Source: Pratylenchus scribneri
Lineage: Eukaryota > Nematoda > Chromadorea > Rhabditida > Pratylenchidae
Direction of reading: 5' to 3'
DNA: 64,000 bases
Assembly (NCBI GenBank): GCA_030063045.1
Contig: JAQSEB010000138.1
Span: 682,001-746,000 of the forward strand
Shown here: piece by piece, positions 1 to 11,153 of the stretch
Position numbering within the stretch: the first letter of the stretch is position 1
Layout of the letters: each line of letters opens with the position of its first letter
Notes under the pieces: model-generated
The model's input: the letters and a program-made list of their open reading frames with translations, nothing else
Told to the model about the DNA's origin: nothing
Database searches by the model: none
Made by a program: the position numbers and the translations under genes

Positions 1-1712
1 AATAATTTATGAGAAAGAAAAATATATTTTGAAAATAATTTTTTTCGCCGCATTATCAAATAAATTTAAATTTCTTTAATATCATTATTTTTAAAATTTT
101 AATTTTTATTCACATTTTGTTATTTTCTTTTCTTAGCCTTTTTTAAAAATACAACAAAAAATTAGAACTTAAATGTCAACTTATTAAAAATAATTTATGA
201 GATAAAATAATATTAAAAAATATTTTTAATAATTTTATTCGCTGAATTAGCAAATAAATAATAGGTTAAATTTTTTCAATATTTTTAAAATTTTTTAAAT
301 TTTATTTTTGAATGTGGCGCTCTCTAAATATTTTATAAAAATTCAACAAAAAAATAGGACTTAAATGCCAACTTATATTTAAAATAATTTATGAGACGAA
401 AAAAATTATTTTAAATAATTTTGTTCGCCGCATTATCAAATAAATTTATACTACTTTAATTTTATTATTTTTAAATTTTTATTCAAATTCTGTTCGGTCT
501 GTCATGGACATTATATGAAAATTTAAAAAAAATTTTGAACTTAAATTCCAATTATAAATTTATGAGATGAAAAAAAATTTGTGAAAAAAATATTATAATA
601 ATTTTGTACGCCGCATTTTCAAATAAATTTATATTACTTGAATTTTTTACCAATATTTTGAAATTTTTTAAATTTAATTTTTATTTAAATTTTGTTCAGA
701 ATTTTTTGGATGAATTTTATAAAAAAAAACAAAATTTATCAATAAATAGCTAATACTTAGGGTTATGAAGCGCAATTTAGATCATTTTATTACTGATTTA
801 TTAGAATTCAAAAAATATTTTCTCCGTAAAAAAAGCATTTTTTATGTAAAAAAAAAAGAAAATTTTTTCTGCAAAAATAATAACCATAAATTTATGTCAA
901 ATCAAAAGCAAATATTATAAATTGATTCTACAACTTTACCATTATCTACCTTCATTATTAGACCGGTTTCATCCCCTGATCGATTGGATTATTATTATTT
1001 GCACACTAATTTTATCCATATTTTATATTTATTTAGAATTTAATTTGCAATTCTAAATTGTATTATCAATTATGAAATAATAAAATTTAGTTTTTTTAAA
1101 TATTTATTTGAGAAATAAGTATATCAAATAAATTTTTACTACTTTAATTTTTTTTTATCATTTTTTTAAAAATTTTATTTTTTATTCAAATTTTGTTCAT
1201 ATTTATGTGCTAGCATTTTATAAATATATAATAAAAAAATTAGAATTTAAATGCCAATATAATAAGATGAAAAATCTTTTGAAAAAATTAATTTTATTAA
1301 TTTGGTTTGCCGCAATAACAAATAAATTTATACAACCTTAATTTTTCATTCAAATTTTGTTCTTTGTTTGGGATCATTTTATACAATTCAACAAAAATTA
1401 GAACTTAAATGCCAACTTATATAAAATAATTTATGAGAAAAAATATTTTTTTAAAAATATTTTTAATAAATTTTGTTCGCCGCATTATCAAATAAATTTA
1501 TACTACTTTAATTTTTTATCATTATTTTTAAATTTTTAAATTTAATTTTTTATTCAAATTTTGAATATGTCACTTTCTATACATTTTGTGAAAATTAAAC
1601 AAAAAATTTGAACTTAAATTACAAATGATAGAAAATAATTTATGAGATTAAAAAATTTTTTTAAAATATTATTTTTAATAATTTTATTCAAAGAATTATC
1701 AAATAAATTTTA

Positions 1713-2040
1713 TGACTGTACGAGGAAGCGAGGCAAGCGAAATTTATAGACGAGAATGGTCTGGTATTTTTGAATTTTATGCAAAAACAATAGTAGATTC
1801 GTACTTTCGTGCTCTTCTCGTCGAGGCGCGTCGAATGGGATATTATATGTCAAAAAAAATTTTTTGAAAATTTTCAATCCATAAGGGGGCCCTTCACTTT
1901 TACGATTTTCTATGACCATAACTTGGCCAAAAGTTGTTGCCCACTGGAAATTTTTACATATTCTTACCCAGCTTGTCGAGCTCTTTCGAATGAGCTATTA
2001 TTTGACCTAATCCGAGTCACTACCGTAAATGACTATTTTT
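1713..2040. other. Non-satellite insertion in the array
   Basis: Satellite sequence stops after ATCAAATAAATTT and a less A+T-rich segment begins, with GACTGTACGAGGAAGCGAGG and CGAGAATGGTCTGGT. Satellite resumes near 2040. The CGATAAA..GGTCTGGTGCCGATGGT relative of its left edge also occurs near 7045 and 8959, always just after the same satellite landmark. At 8959 it is one end of a palindromic element, so this is probably a truncated or diverged insertion of that family. A 98-aa open frame crosses it, but nothing supports coding. Confidence 0.5.
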
Positions 2041-2559
2041 CCAATTTCAAATTTAATTTTTTATTCTTGTTCATTTCTCTCTCGAAACATGTTATAAAAA
2101 TTTGACAAAAAATTAGAATTTAATTGGCAAATTATATAAAATTATGAAATGAAAAAAATATTTTGCATTTGCTGCATTATCAAATAAATTTTTACTTTAA
2201 TTTTTATCATTATTATTTAAATTTTTAAATTTTAATTTTATTCTAATTTTGTCCAGTTGTCTGTCTCTCTAATCAAGTTATAAAAATTCAACAAAAATTA
2301 GATGTTAAATGCCAACTTATATAAAATAATTTATGAGATGAAAAAAATATTATGGAAAAAAATTATTTTTAATAATTTGTTCGGAATGTATTATCAAATA
2401 AATTTATAATACTTTTAATTTTTTTATAATTTTTTTTTTAATTTTTTATTCAAATTTTGTATATGATTTTCTCAAAACATTTTATAAAAATTCAACAAAA
2501 TATAGAATTTAAATAACAACTTATAAAAAATAATTTATGAGTTGAAAAAATCTGCGTAC

Positions 2560-3640
2560 TTTAATAAAATTCTAATCTAAATAAGTAAAATATTTTTATT
2601 CACCTTCTCCAATCAATGATTGAAAGAAGAATTAAAAATTGCAGTTAAGCTTACATAAAAATGGACAAATAATTGGACGGAATCGACAATGGAAATGACA
2701 ATAATTATTCGATGGCAAATATTCATGAATAATCTTTATATAAAAAAATCAAATTAAAAAATATTTCCTTTAAAATTGTGGAGATTTTAAATAATTAATT
2801 TTATTTTTGTTGTTTAATTTATTTTTTTGTATCAATTTTTAAATATATTTTTTTTTAATTTAATTGAAGGTGGGGTAAGTGAGGACAACGATTCATTTTT
2901 AAAAACCATTAAAATTAATTCATTTTATTGTAAAAATAAAAAAAATAATTTATGAGATGAACAATTTTTTGATAAAATCTTTTAAATATTTGATAATTTA
3001 TATAAGTTAGATTTATATTATTTTAAATATTTATCATAATTTTTAAAATGTTTTAAATATTTATTCAAATCTTTTCTTTAATGACATTTTATAAAAATTC
3101 TACAAAAATTTGAACTAAAATTCCAAATTATAGAAAATAAAATAATTTTAAGATGGAAAAATATTTTGAAAATTTTTTTAAATAATTTTGTTCCCGCATT
3201 ATAAAAAATTTTCAATATTTTATTTTTATCATTTTTTTTTAATTTTTAAAATTTTTATGCAAATTTTGATTGGTCATTCCTCTAATCATTTTACATTTTG
3301 TGAATATTCAAAAAAAATTGGTACTTAAATTCCGAAAGATAAAAAATAATTTATGAGATGCAAAAAAATCTGCGAAAAAATTAATTTTAAACTTTAATAT
3401 TAATTACTTATTATAAATAAGTAAAATATTTTTAAATACATTCTTCAACCAATAATTGAAAGCGAATTAAAAATTGCAATTAAGCTTCCATAAAGATGGA
3501 CACAAATAACTGGACAGATTCGACAATGGAAATGACAATCATTATTCGATAGCACAAATTCATTTAATAATCTTTATTATATGAGAAGAAAATCTAATTG
3601 AAAAAATATTTAATATTAATAAAAATTATTTAATATTTTA
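2560..3640. repeat. Higher-order repeat inside the satellite
   Basis: A second, longer unit is present twice, near 2560-2780 and 3370-3620. Both copies share AATAAGTAAAATATTTTTA, ATTGAAAG..GAATTAAAAATTGCA, and GACAATGGAAATGACAAT followed by ATTATTCGAT. They are about 820 bp apart with ordinary monomers between them, so the array was duplicated in blocks rather than one monomer at a time. A related pair at 3875-4000 and 6550-6690 shares CACTCTTTTAAG and TATTCCATTGAATTATA. Confidence 0.65.
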
Positions 3641-4411
3641 ATTAATTAGTTAATTACCGAAATTCCCTCTATTAATAGACAAAATCGAACCAAAAATTTT
3701 ACCATTTCATTTTAGGTTTCGTTCCTGTCTTTTTTCAGTTTGGTTATGGGAAAATTCAATTTTACTAGTCACTAAATAAATTTATCATTTTTTGGACCGA
3801 ATCCGGATAGTACAATAAATAATAAATAATTTGACTATAATAAAATTCTGTATAGGAAATGTATCATTGATAATTACGAATAAATTAAATGTGTTTGATT
3901 AGTTAGTGATTTTTTATCTGTATTCCATTGAATTATATAATATAGCATAATTGATCTTATAAATGGTACTTAAATTAATACGTGCTATCACTCTTTTAAG
4001 CTTCCGGATATTCCCGAAAGCAGGTTCCAAAAAGTTATTTTTATTCCTTAACACAGATTTCCCTGGTCAGGATTGCCAGGTACCTTATTGTACTGGGTTA
4101 AAAACCAAACATTAGTGGGAAAAGAAGGAATTTGATGGATGAATAGGGGCAAATTGCAGATGCGTTGGAAGGGCACAAAAAGGCCCCAATTTCCCGACTC
4201 TTCCCAACCAAATAAACAGACAAATGCTCCCCACTTTCAGCACACTGCTTTCCATTCCCTTTTCAATTCTTTCTATTCGACTTCCTATAATATTTCTTCT
4301 TTGAATATTCTCTGTAAAGTTGGGAAAATAGAGAAGATGCAGTGAGCGGCGAGACATTTCCGTCACAGCGTTTTTGACAAGCTTCAATCTCGCCACCCAA
4401 TTAACCAATTA

Positions 4412-4578
4412 AGAGATCTAAAGTGTTTATTGTGAACGATTTGCGTCAAAGTTTGACGCCGGAAAATTTGAAGAAGCTTCTTTTTCTTCATCAAAATGTG
4501 CCACTTTACAATTTTAAAATTCTCGATGGTTGGGCTTATTCTCGACTGATTGGGGGAATTGAGTGGAATTGCTTATGA
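4412..4578 (+). pseudogene. Fragment resembling the hAT transposase C-terminus
   Basis: A frame ending in TGA at 4576-4578 reads about 52 residues containing LRQSLTPENLKKLLFLHQN. That matches the typical hAT dimerisation-region pattern (R-x-x-L-[ST]-P-E-N-x-x-K-L-L-F-L-x-x-N) near the C-terminus of hAT transposases. No start codon, upstream catalytic core or exon chain was found, and satellite surrounds it. It is best read as a dead scrap of an autonomous hAT element, of the superfamily that would mobilise the MITEs elsewhere in this window. It rests on one short motif, so a chance match is possible. Confidence 0.4.
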
Positions 4579-5935
4579 GGAGGAAAAGGGGTGTTAAAGC
4601 GATGGATAGGGAAATCTTAAAAGGAATAATTTGTGTTTATTGGTGTTGAACATATTGCGTCTTGTATTACAGTCAAATTTCCCTTATAATATTATCAAAT
4701 AAATGTATACAATTTAATTTTTTATCATTATTTTTTAAATTTTTTTAATTTAATTTTTATTCAAATTTTGTTCGGTTCATAATACTCAACATTTTGTGTA
4801 AATTAAACAAAAAATTGAACTTTAATTCCAATTTATAGAAAATAATTTATGAGTTGAAAAAATATTTTGGAAAAATTATTTTTAATTATTTTGTTCGCAA
4901 TTTTTAATATTATTAATTTTTTTTACCATTTTTTTAAAATTTTTTAATTTAATTTTTTAATCAAATTTTGTACAGAAACTTGGAAGCATTTTATAAAAAT
5001 TCAATAAAAAATTTAAACTTAAATGCCAACTTATATAAAATAGTTTATGAAATGAAAAATATTTTGAATACGTTATTTTTAATTTTGTTATTTACCGGCG
5101 TTATCGACTAAATTTATACTAGTTATTTTTTATCATTATTTTTTAATTTTTTTTCATTATTTTTTAATTATTCAAATTTTGAATCGTTCTCTCTCTAATC
5201 ATTTTGTGAAAATTCAACAAAAAATTCGAACTTAAATTCCAAATTATAGAAAATGTTTTATGAGTTAAAAAAATATTTTGAGAAAATTATTTTTAATAAT
5301 TTTTCGCTGCGATATCAATTTACGCTAGTTTAATTATTTTATAAATAATTATTTTTTTACATAATTTAATATAATTTTTATTCAAATTTTGAGCGGATCT
5401 CTCTCTGATTTTTTTATAAAAATTGAATATAAATGTTGAACTTAAATTCTAAATTATAAAAAATAGTTTATGAGAAAACATCTGCGAGCATTTAAAATTA
5501 AAACAAGCCACTCATAATCTTTAAAATTGTAGAAATTTTAATTGAAAATTTTCTTTTTTTTTTGTTTTCATTTATTTTTTTTTCATAAATTTTAAATATA
5601 ATTTTTAATTTTTATAAGGCCGTAAAATGACGGAGATTCATTTTAAAAATCATTTAAAATTAATTCTTTTTATTCTACAAATAAAAAAATAATTTATGAG
5701 ATTTTATTTTTTTTTCATTATTTTTAAAATTTTTTAATTTTTTATTGAAATATTGTTTGAGGAACTTTTAAAGCATTAAAATTCAACAAAAATAGAACTT
5801 AAAAAGTCAAGTTATATAAAATTAATGTTAACTTTTAACTAAATTGAATAAAAAATATATTTTAAAATTGATAAAAAAAATTAATATGAAATAACAAAAA
5901 ATAATAAAATTAATTATTAAAATTTCGACCATTAT

Positions 5936-6732
5936 GGGTGGTTTGTTAAATTCTTTTTATATAGCCCTTTCCTCTTAGCCTTATTTTGGCATTAATACGA
6001 TTGTTGATCTATTTGCTTAGAATATACAAATTTGTTTGATAATGCGGTATACAAAAGAGGTATTTTAATTCTTTTTGTAAAATCTTTTAAATATATTTTA
6101 ATTTTATATTTTTTTTTAAATTTGATTTATTACTGTTTAATTTTTTTATCATTATTTTTTAAATTTTTAAATTTAATTTTTTACACAAATATCGTTCTTT
6201 TTTTCGAAGCATTTTATAAAATATTCAAGAAAAATCGAACTTATATTCCCAATTATATAAAATAGTTTGAGTTGAAAAAATTATTTTGAAAAATTTAATA
6301 CTTTTATTTGCTGCAATAGCAAATAAATTTATACTATAATTTTTATTATTATTTTTTAAATTTTTTATTTCAATTTTTATTCAAATTTTGTAAAGTTTCA
6401 TGATCATTAAACACTTTATAAAAATCCAACAAAAATTAAAGCTTAAATGCAATTTATATAAAAAATTTTATGAGATAAAAAATATTTGAAGAAATTATTT
6501 TTAATAATTTTGTTCGGATTATTATCAAATAAATTTATACTGTTTTATCATTATTACGAAAAAAATAAATTAAATATTTTTGATTGGTGAGTGATTTTTT
6601 ATCAGTATTCCATTGAATTATAAATATTATTTATATAAAATAATTAATAATAAATGCACTGTAAATTAATGTGCTACCACTCTTTTAAGGAAAAAGGGCA
6701 TGCAAAAAATAGTTTAACAAACCACCCATTAA
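5936..6732. mobile_element. ~800-bp segment bounded by inverted repeats
   Basis: The left end reads ATGGGTGGTTTGTTAAA with GCCCTTTCC about 20 bp further in. The right end reads GGGCATG..TTTAACAAACCACCCAT, the inverted counterpart, giving terminal inverted repeats of about 40 bp. A third, single end (AAAGGGCAATTC..GTTTAACAAGCCACCA) lies near 8170-8205. The interior is mostly satellite-like, so two insertions may have trapped array DNA, or the element carries captured satellite. No transposase frame is present. Confidence 0.55.
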
Positions 6733-8958
6733 ACAAAAATTCCGTGAAAATTCAACATAAAAATTAGAATTTAAATGCCAACTTAAAAATAATTTATGAA
6801 ATGAAAACATTTTCGAAGAAATTATTTTTAATAATTTTGTTCGGAGTATTATCAAATAAATTTATACTTTTTTAATTTTTTTATCGTTTTGAATTTTTGT
6901 TCGATTCTCACGTTGATATTTTATAAAAATTTAATAAAACATTATAAATTAAATATCCACTTAAAAAATATTTTTAAAAAAATTGTTTTTAATTATTTTG
7001 TTCTCCGCATTATCAAATAAATTTATTACTGTACCAGGACATTTATGGACGATAAATGGTCTGGTGCCGATGGTATGAGATGCGCAATTTAGTGGTATAA
7101 TTTTAATTCTTTTTATTAAAATCTTGTAAATATTTTTTCAATTTTATATTTTTTTTATAAATTAGATTTAATACAGTTTAATTTATTATTATTATTTTTA
7201 AAATTTTTTATTTTAATTTTTATTCAAATTTTGTTCTTTTTTCGAAGCATTTTATATCAACAAAAAATTGAAATTATATTACAAATTATATAAAATAATT
7301 TATTTGAAAATATATTTGAAAAAATTTAATACTTTTATTTGCAGCATTATCTAATAAATTTAAATTTATACTATAATTTTTATTATTTTTTAATTTTTTA
7401 AATTAATTTTTATTCAAATTTTGTATGATTGGGATCTTTATACATTTTTTAAAATCTAACAAAAAATTAAAACTTAAATGCAATTTATATAAAATAATTT
7501 ATGAGATGAAAAAATATTTGAAGAAATTATTTTTAATAATTTTGCAATTTTTTTATCATTATTTTTTAATTTAGTTTCAATTTTTTGTCGGTTCTTACGT
7601 ATATATTTTATAAAAATTTAATAAAAAAATTATAACTTAAATAAATTATTTATTTAAAATAAGTACATATAATCTAATTTTTATTTAGTTTGGTAAAATT
7701 TGAATTTTTAATTTGTTTATCCGAATTCTTCGCACTTTCCTTTTTCAAATTTGTATCTTCTTAAATTTCGACACTAATAATTTTTTTTGATTTTCATTAT
7801 TCATATCACCGTTTTTTTTAAATTTTTTATTAAAAAGAAATTTGCATCTCATAAAAGAATATTGTAAATATATTGATATTAAAATGAGAAAAGTAGCTTG
7901 AAAATAATTAAATTAAATAATGAGTAAAAATTGAACACGATAAAATAAATTATTTAAAAAATAGATTTAAATTTTTATTTTTATTTAATTTTATAGAAAA
8001 AAAATTACCATGCATATGAGCGGAAAATATTGGCTGAACAGTGAAAATAAACAATGAAGAATGGCGCCGCCTAAATCTTTAGACCAATCAATTTGGCCTC
8101 CGTTTTATTTGTGAAAATTTTGGGTAAATAGAACAACAATTGTTCCAATGCCAAAACATGACAAAGTGGGAAAAGGGCAATTCAAAATAAGTTTAACAAG
8201 CCACCAATAACCATAACCTTTTAAATGGTGGAGAATAATTAATTTCGATATTTTTGTTGTTTTCATTAAATTTTTTTTTTATTAATTTTATAATATATTT
8301 TTATTTAATTAAAGGCGGAAAAGCCATGCGATCATTTTTAAAAGACTCTTTAAAGCAATTCATTTTAATGTACAAATAAAATAAATTATTTATGAGATGC
8401 GCAATTTAAGGATATAATTTTAATTTTTTTTGTTAAAATACTTTAAATATTTTTTTTTTATTTTTTTTACTTAGATTTATATTACTTTAATTTTTATCAT
8501 TATTTTAATTTAATATTTATTCAAATTTGATTGAATAGTTTGATAATATTTATAAAATTTAATAAAAAATTAGAATCTTAAATGCTAACTTAAATAAAAT
8601 AATTTATGAGATGAAAAAATATTTTGAAAAAAATTATTTTTAATAATTTTTTATGCCGCATTATCAAATAAATTTATATTCTATTTTAATTTTTCATTAT
8701 TATGTTTAAAATTTTTTAATTTAAATTTTATTAAAATTTTGTTCTGATATTTTTGGTAACATTTAAATTTTTTATTTAATTTTTACTAAAATTTTGTTCA
8801 TCTTTGTCGAAAAATTTTATAAAAATCCAACAAAAAAATTAAATTCCAAATAATAGAAAAAAATTTATGAGATGAAAAATAAAAAATTAATTTTAATAAT
8901 TTTGTTCGCCGCATTAGCAAATAAATTTATGACTGTAAGACATATGCGGAAGCGACAT

Positions 8959-9288
8959 TTATAAACGATAAAAGGTCTGGTGCCGATGGTGATAAAGCTT
9001 CTGAGGCATTGTTCATAGCATTTTATTAGGCATAAAATCAACTACAAAATGATATCAAAAGTATTGGCTAATGTTGAACATTCACCGAATTATGGCCAAA
9101 AAAACCGTTGGTTTAATTAAATTTAATTAAAATTATATTATTTGCGGTTTTTTGGCCATAACTCGGTGAATATTCAACATTGGCCAAAGCTTTCGAAGTT
9201 ATTTTGTAGCTAATATGCTTAATAAAAATCTATTAACAATGGCACAGTAACTTTACAACCATGTTTCGTCAGAAAATTATCGTGTATT
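8959..9288. mobile_element. Long palindromic MITE-like element
   Basis: The left arm (about 8959-9105) and right arm (about 9148-9288) are imperfect reverse complements over roughly 140 bp around a short A+T loop. Matching landmarks are TTCACCGAATTATGGCC against GGCCATAACTCGGTGAA, CTACAAAATGA against TTATTTTGTAG, and GAGGCATTGTT against AACAATGGCAC. It would fold into a long hairpin as RNA. It has no coding capacity. It sits right after the satellite landmark, where truncated relatives also sit near 1740 and 7045. Confidence 0.75.
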
Positions 9289-10689
9289 AAATTAATTTTT
9301 ATCATTATTTTTGGAATTTTTTATTTTAATTTTTTATTCAAATTTTGTTCAGCTATTGTTTTGGAAGCATTTTATAAAAATTCAACAAAAAATTTGGACA
9401 TAGATTCCAAATTATATAAATTAATTTTTATGGGATGAAAAATTTTTTGGATAAAACATTTTGATTATGTTGATCGCCGCATAATCAAATAAATTTATAC
9501 TATTTTTTTTTTATCATTGGTTTCACTCCCTCTAATTTTTTGAAAATTCAACAAAATATTTGAACTTAAATATTATAGAAAATATTTTATGAGATAAAAA
9601 ATATTTCGAAAAATTATTTTTAATTATTTTGTACGCCGTATTATCAAATAAATTTCTTTAATTTTTTATCATTATTTTTGTAATTTTTTTTTAATTTTTA
9701 TTCAAATTTTGTTCTTTTCTTTCAAAGCATTTTATAAAATATTTTAAAAAAAATTCGAACTTATATTCCAAATTATATAAAATAATTTATGAGATGAAAA
9801 AATATTTTGAAGAAATTATTTTTAATTATTTTGTTTGCCGTTTGCCGTATTATCAAATAAATTTATACTAGTTAACTTTTTAACATTAATTTTTAATTAT
9901 TCAAATTTTGAACGGGTCTCCTCCCCCCTAAACATTTTGTGAAAATTCAACAAAAAATTTAAACTTAAATTATAAAATAATAGAAAATAATTTATGAGAT
10001 GCGAAAAAAATGTGAAAAAATAATTTTAATAATTTTCTTCTTCATATACTAAAAACATCTAAATATAATTTAATATAACTTAAATTTATACATTTTTTTA
10101 ATTTTTTATCATTATTTTTGAAATTTTTAATTTAATTTTTTTATTTAAATTTTGTGTCAATCTTCGGGAGAATTTTCTAAGAAATCAATAAAAAATTGTA
10201 CATAAATTCCAAATTATATTAAATTATTTATGAGATTAAAAAAATATTTTGAAAAATTATTTTTACTAATTTTGTTTGGTGTATTATCAAATAAATTTAT
10301 ACTACTTTAATTTTTTATCATTATTTTTTAAATTTTGTTGGGTTTTTTTAAAAAATATTTTGTGAAAATTCAACAAAAAATTTGAACTTAAATTCCATGA
10401 AAAAATTTGCAAATTTAGCGCAAATTACAATTTTTAGATACTCCAAAATTTTTAATGCGCATTTTATGTTGCAATTTCCATAACATTTACATTTTCATAC
10501 TTTATAGTTAAAAAGTAAATAATTTTAAATTTTTAAAAATTTAATATTAAAAAAGTCGAATACATCTTTTTTTTATCATTTTCCACAAGCAAAACATAGG
10601 CCAATCCATTTGAAAAAGGTGGATTTATTTGGGTCATCTCATCACTCATCACAATTGCTAGAAAAAAACATATTTTCGCTTCCAATTGT

Positions 10690-10930
10690 CCATTTGCCCT
10701 CTCAACAAAAGGTACAAAAGAGGCACAACCAATAAAATGGATCCAATGCATATTTATGCCCACAAGGAGAATTAAGGAATTTTCGGCCATATTGCCATTC
10801 CCCGTTCTTCCCCAAAAATTTTATGGTGGTCATTAATAGAAATATGAGGGCTAAAAGTAAAAGAAGAAAGAGAAAATCTAGGAATTTGATAGGGATGGGG
10901 CAGGTAGGCCAGAATACCTTCCCAAAAAGA
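10690..10930. promoter_or_regulatory. Upstream block, copy 1 (before gene A)
   Basis: This block carries ACCAATAAAATGGATCC, CACAAGGAGAATTAAGGAAT and ATTTTATGGTGGTC. Related sequence occurs at 14,040-14,330 before gene B and 17,700-17,890 before gene C, with shared landmarks AAAACCAATAAAA..TTAAGGG, AATTTATGG and AATTGA.GGGAGAATGG. All three are less A+T-rich than their surroundings and lie a few hundred to about 1,300 bp upstream of a start codon. They are most simply duplicated promoter-proximal DNA. Short open frames inside them are not convincing genes. Confidence 0.45.
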
Positions 10931-11153
10931 CATTTGCCACCTTTTTATGATTTTGACCCCCCTTTTTGGCCACCCAAGGCAGGGATGACCCCTAAACCTT
11001 TATGTCATTTCGTCAGTTTTAAATATTTTTGGCTAAAATTTTAGCCTACTGTACAGAAAAATGTATCATTAAAAAATACCGCAAAAAATTAACATTTCAG
11101 TAAATTTTATTCTCTATATCTTCCAAATTTCCATCCATTAGAAATAATTAATT

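Larger units (their letters stand above)
1..10420. repeat. Diverged ~180-200-bp tandem satellite array
   Basis: Nearly the whole stretch is built from one monomer. Successive copies of the landmark CGCCGCATTATCAAATAAAT begin near 47, 240, 427 and 610, giving a period of about 183-193 bp, and the landmark recurs to about 10,280. Three parts of the monomer stay recognisable while the rest drifts: that landmark, a TTCAACAAAAAATT..AACTTAAAT block, and TTATGAGATGAAAAAAT. Small insertions and larger composite blocks interrupt the array. No credible coding exon lies here apart from the transposase scrap listed separately. Nematode genomes often carry such satellites; any centromere role is inference. 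Confidence 0.85.

Noticed and set aside
1710..2105. Opposed short frames of 69 and 98 codons in the satellite region
   Set aside because: They overlap on both strands in a transposon-like insertion, with no start context, splice chain or domain.
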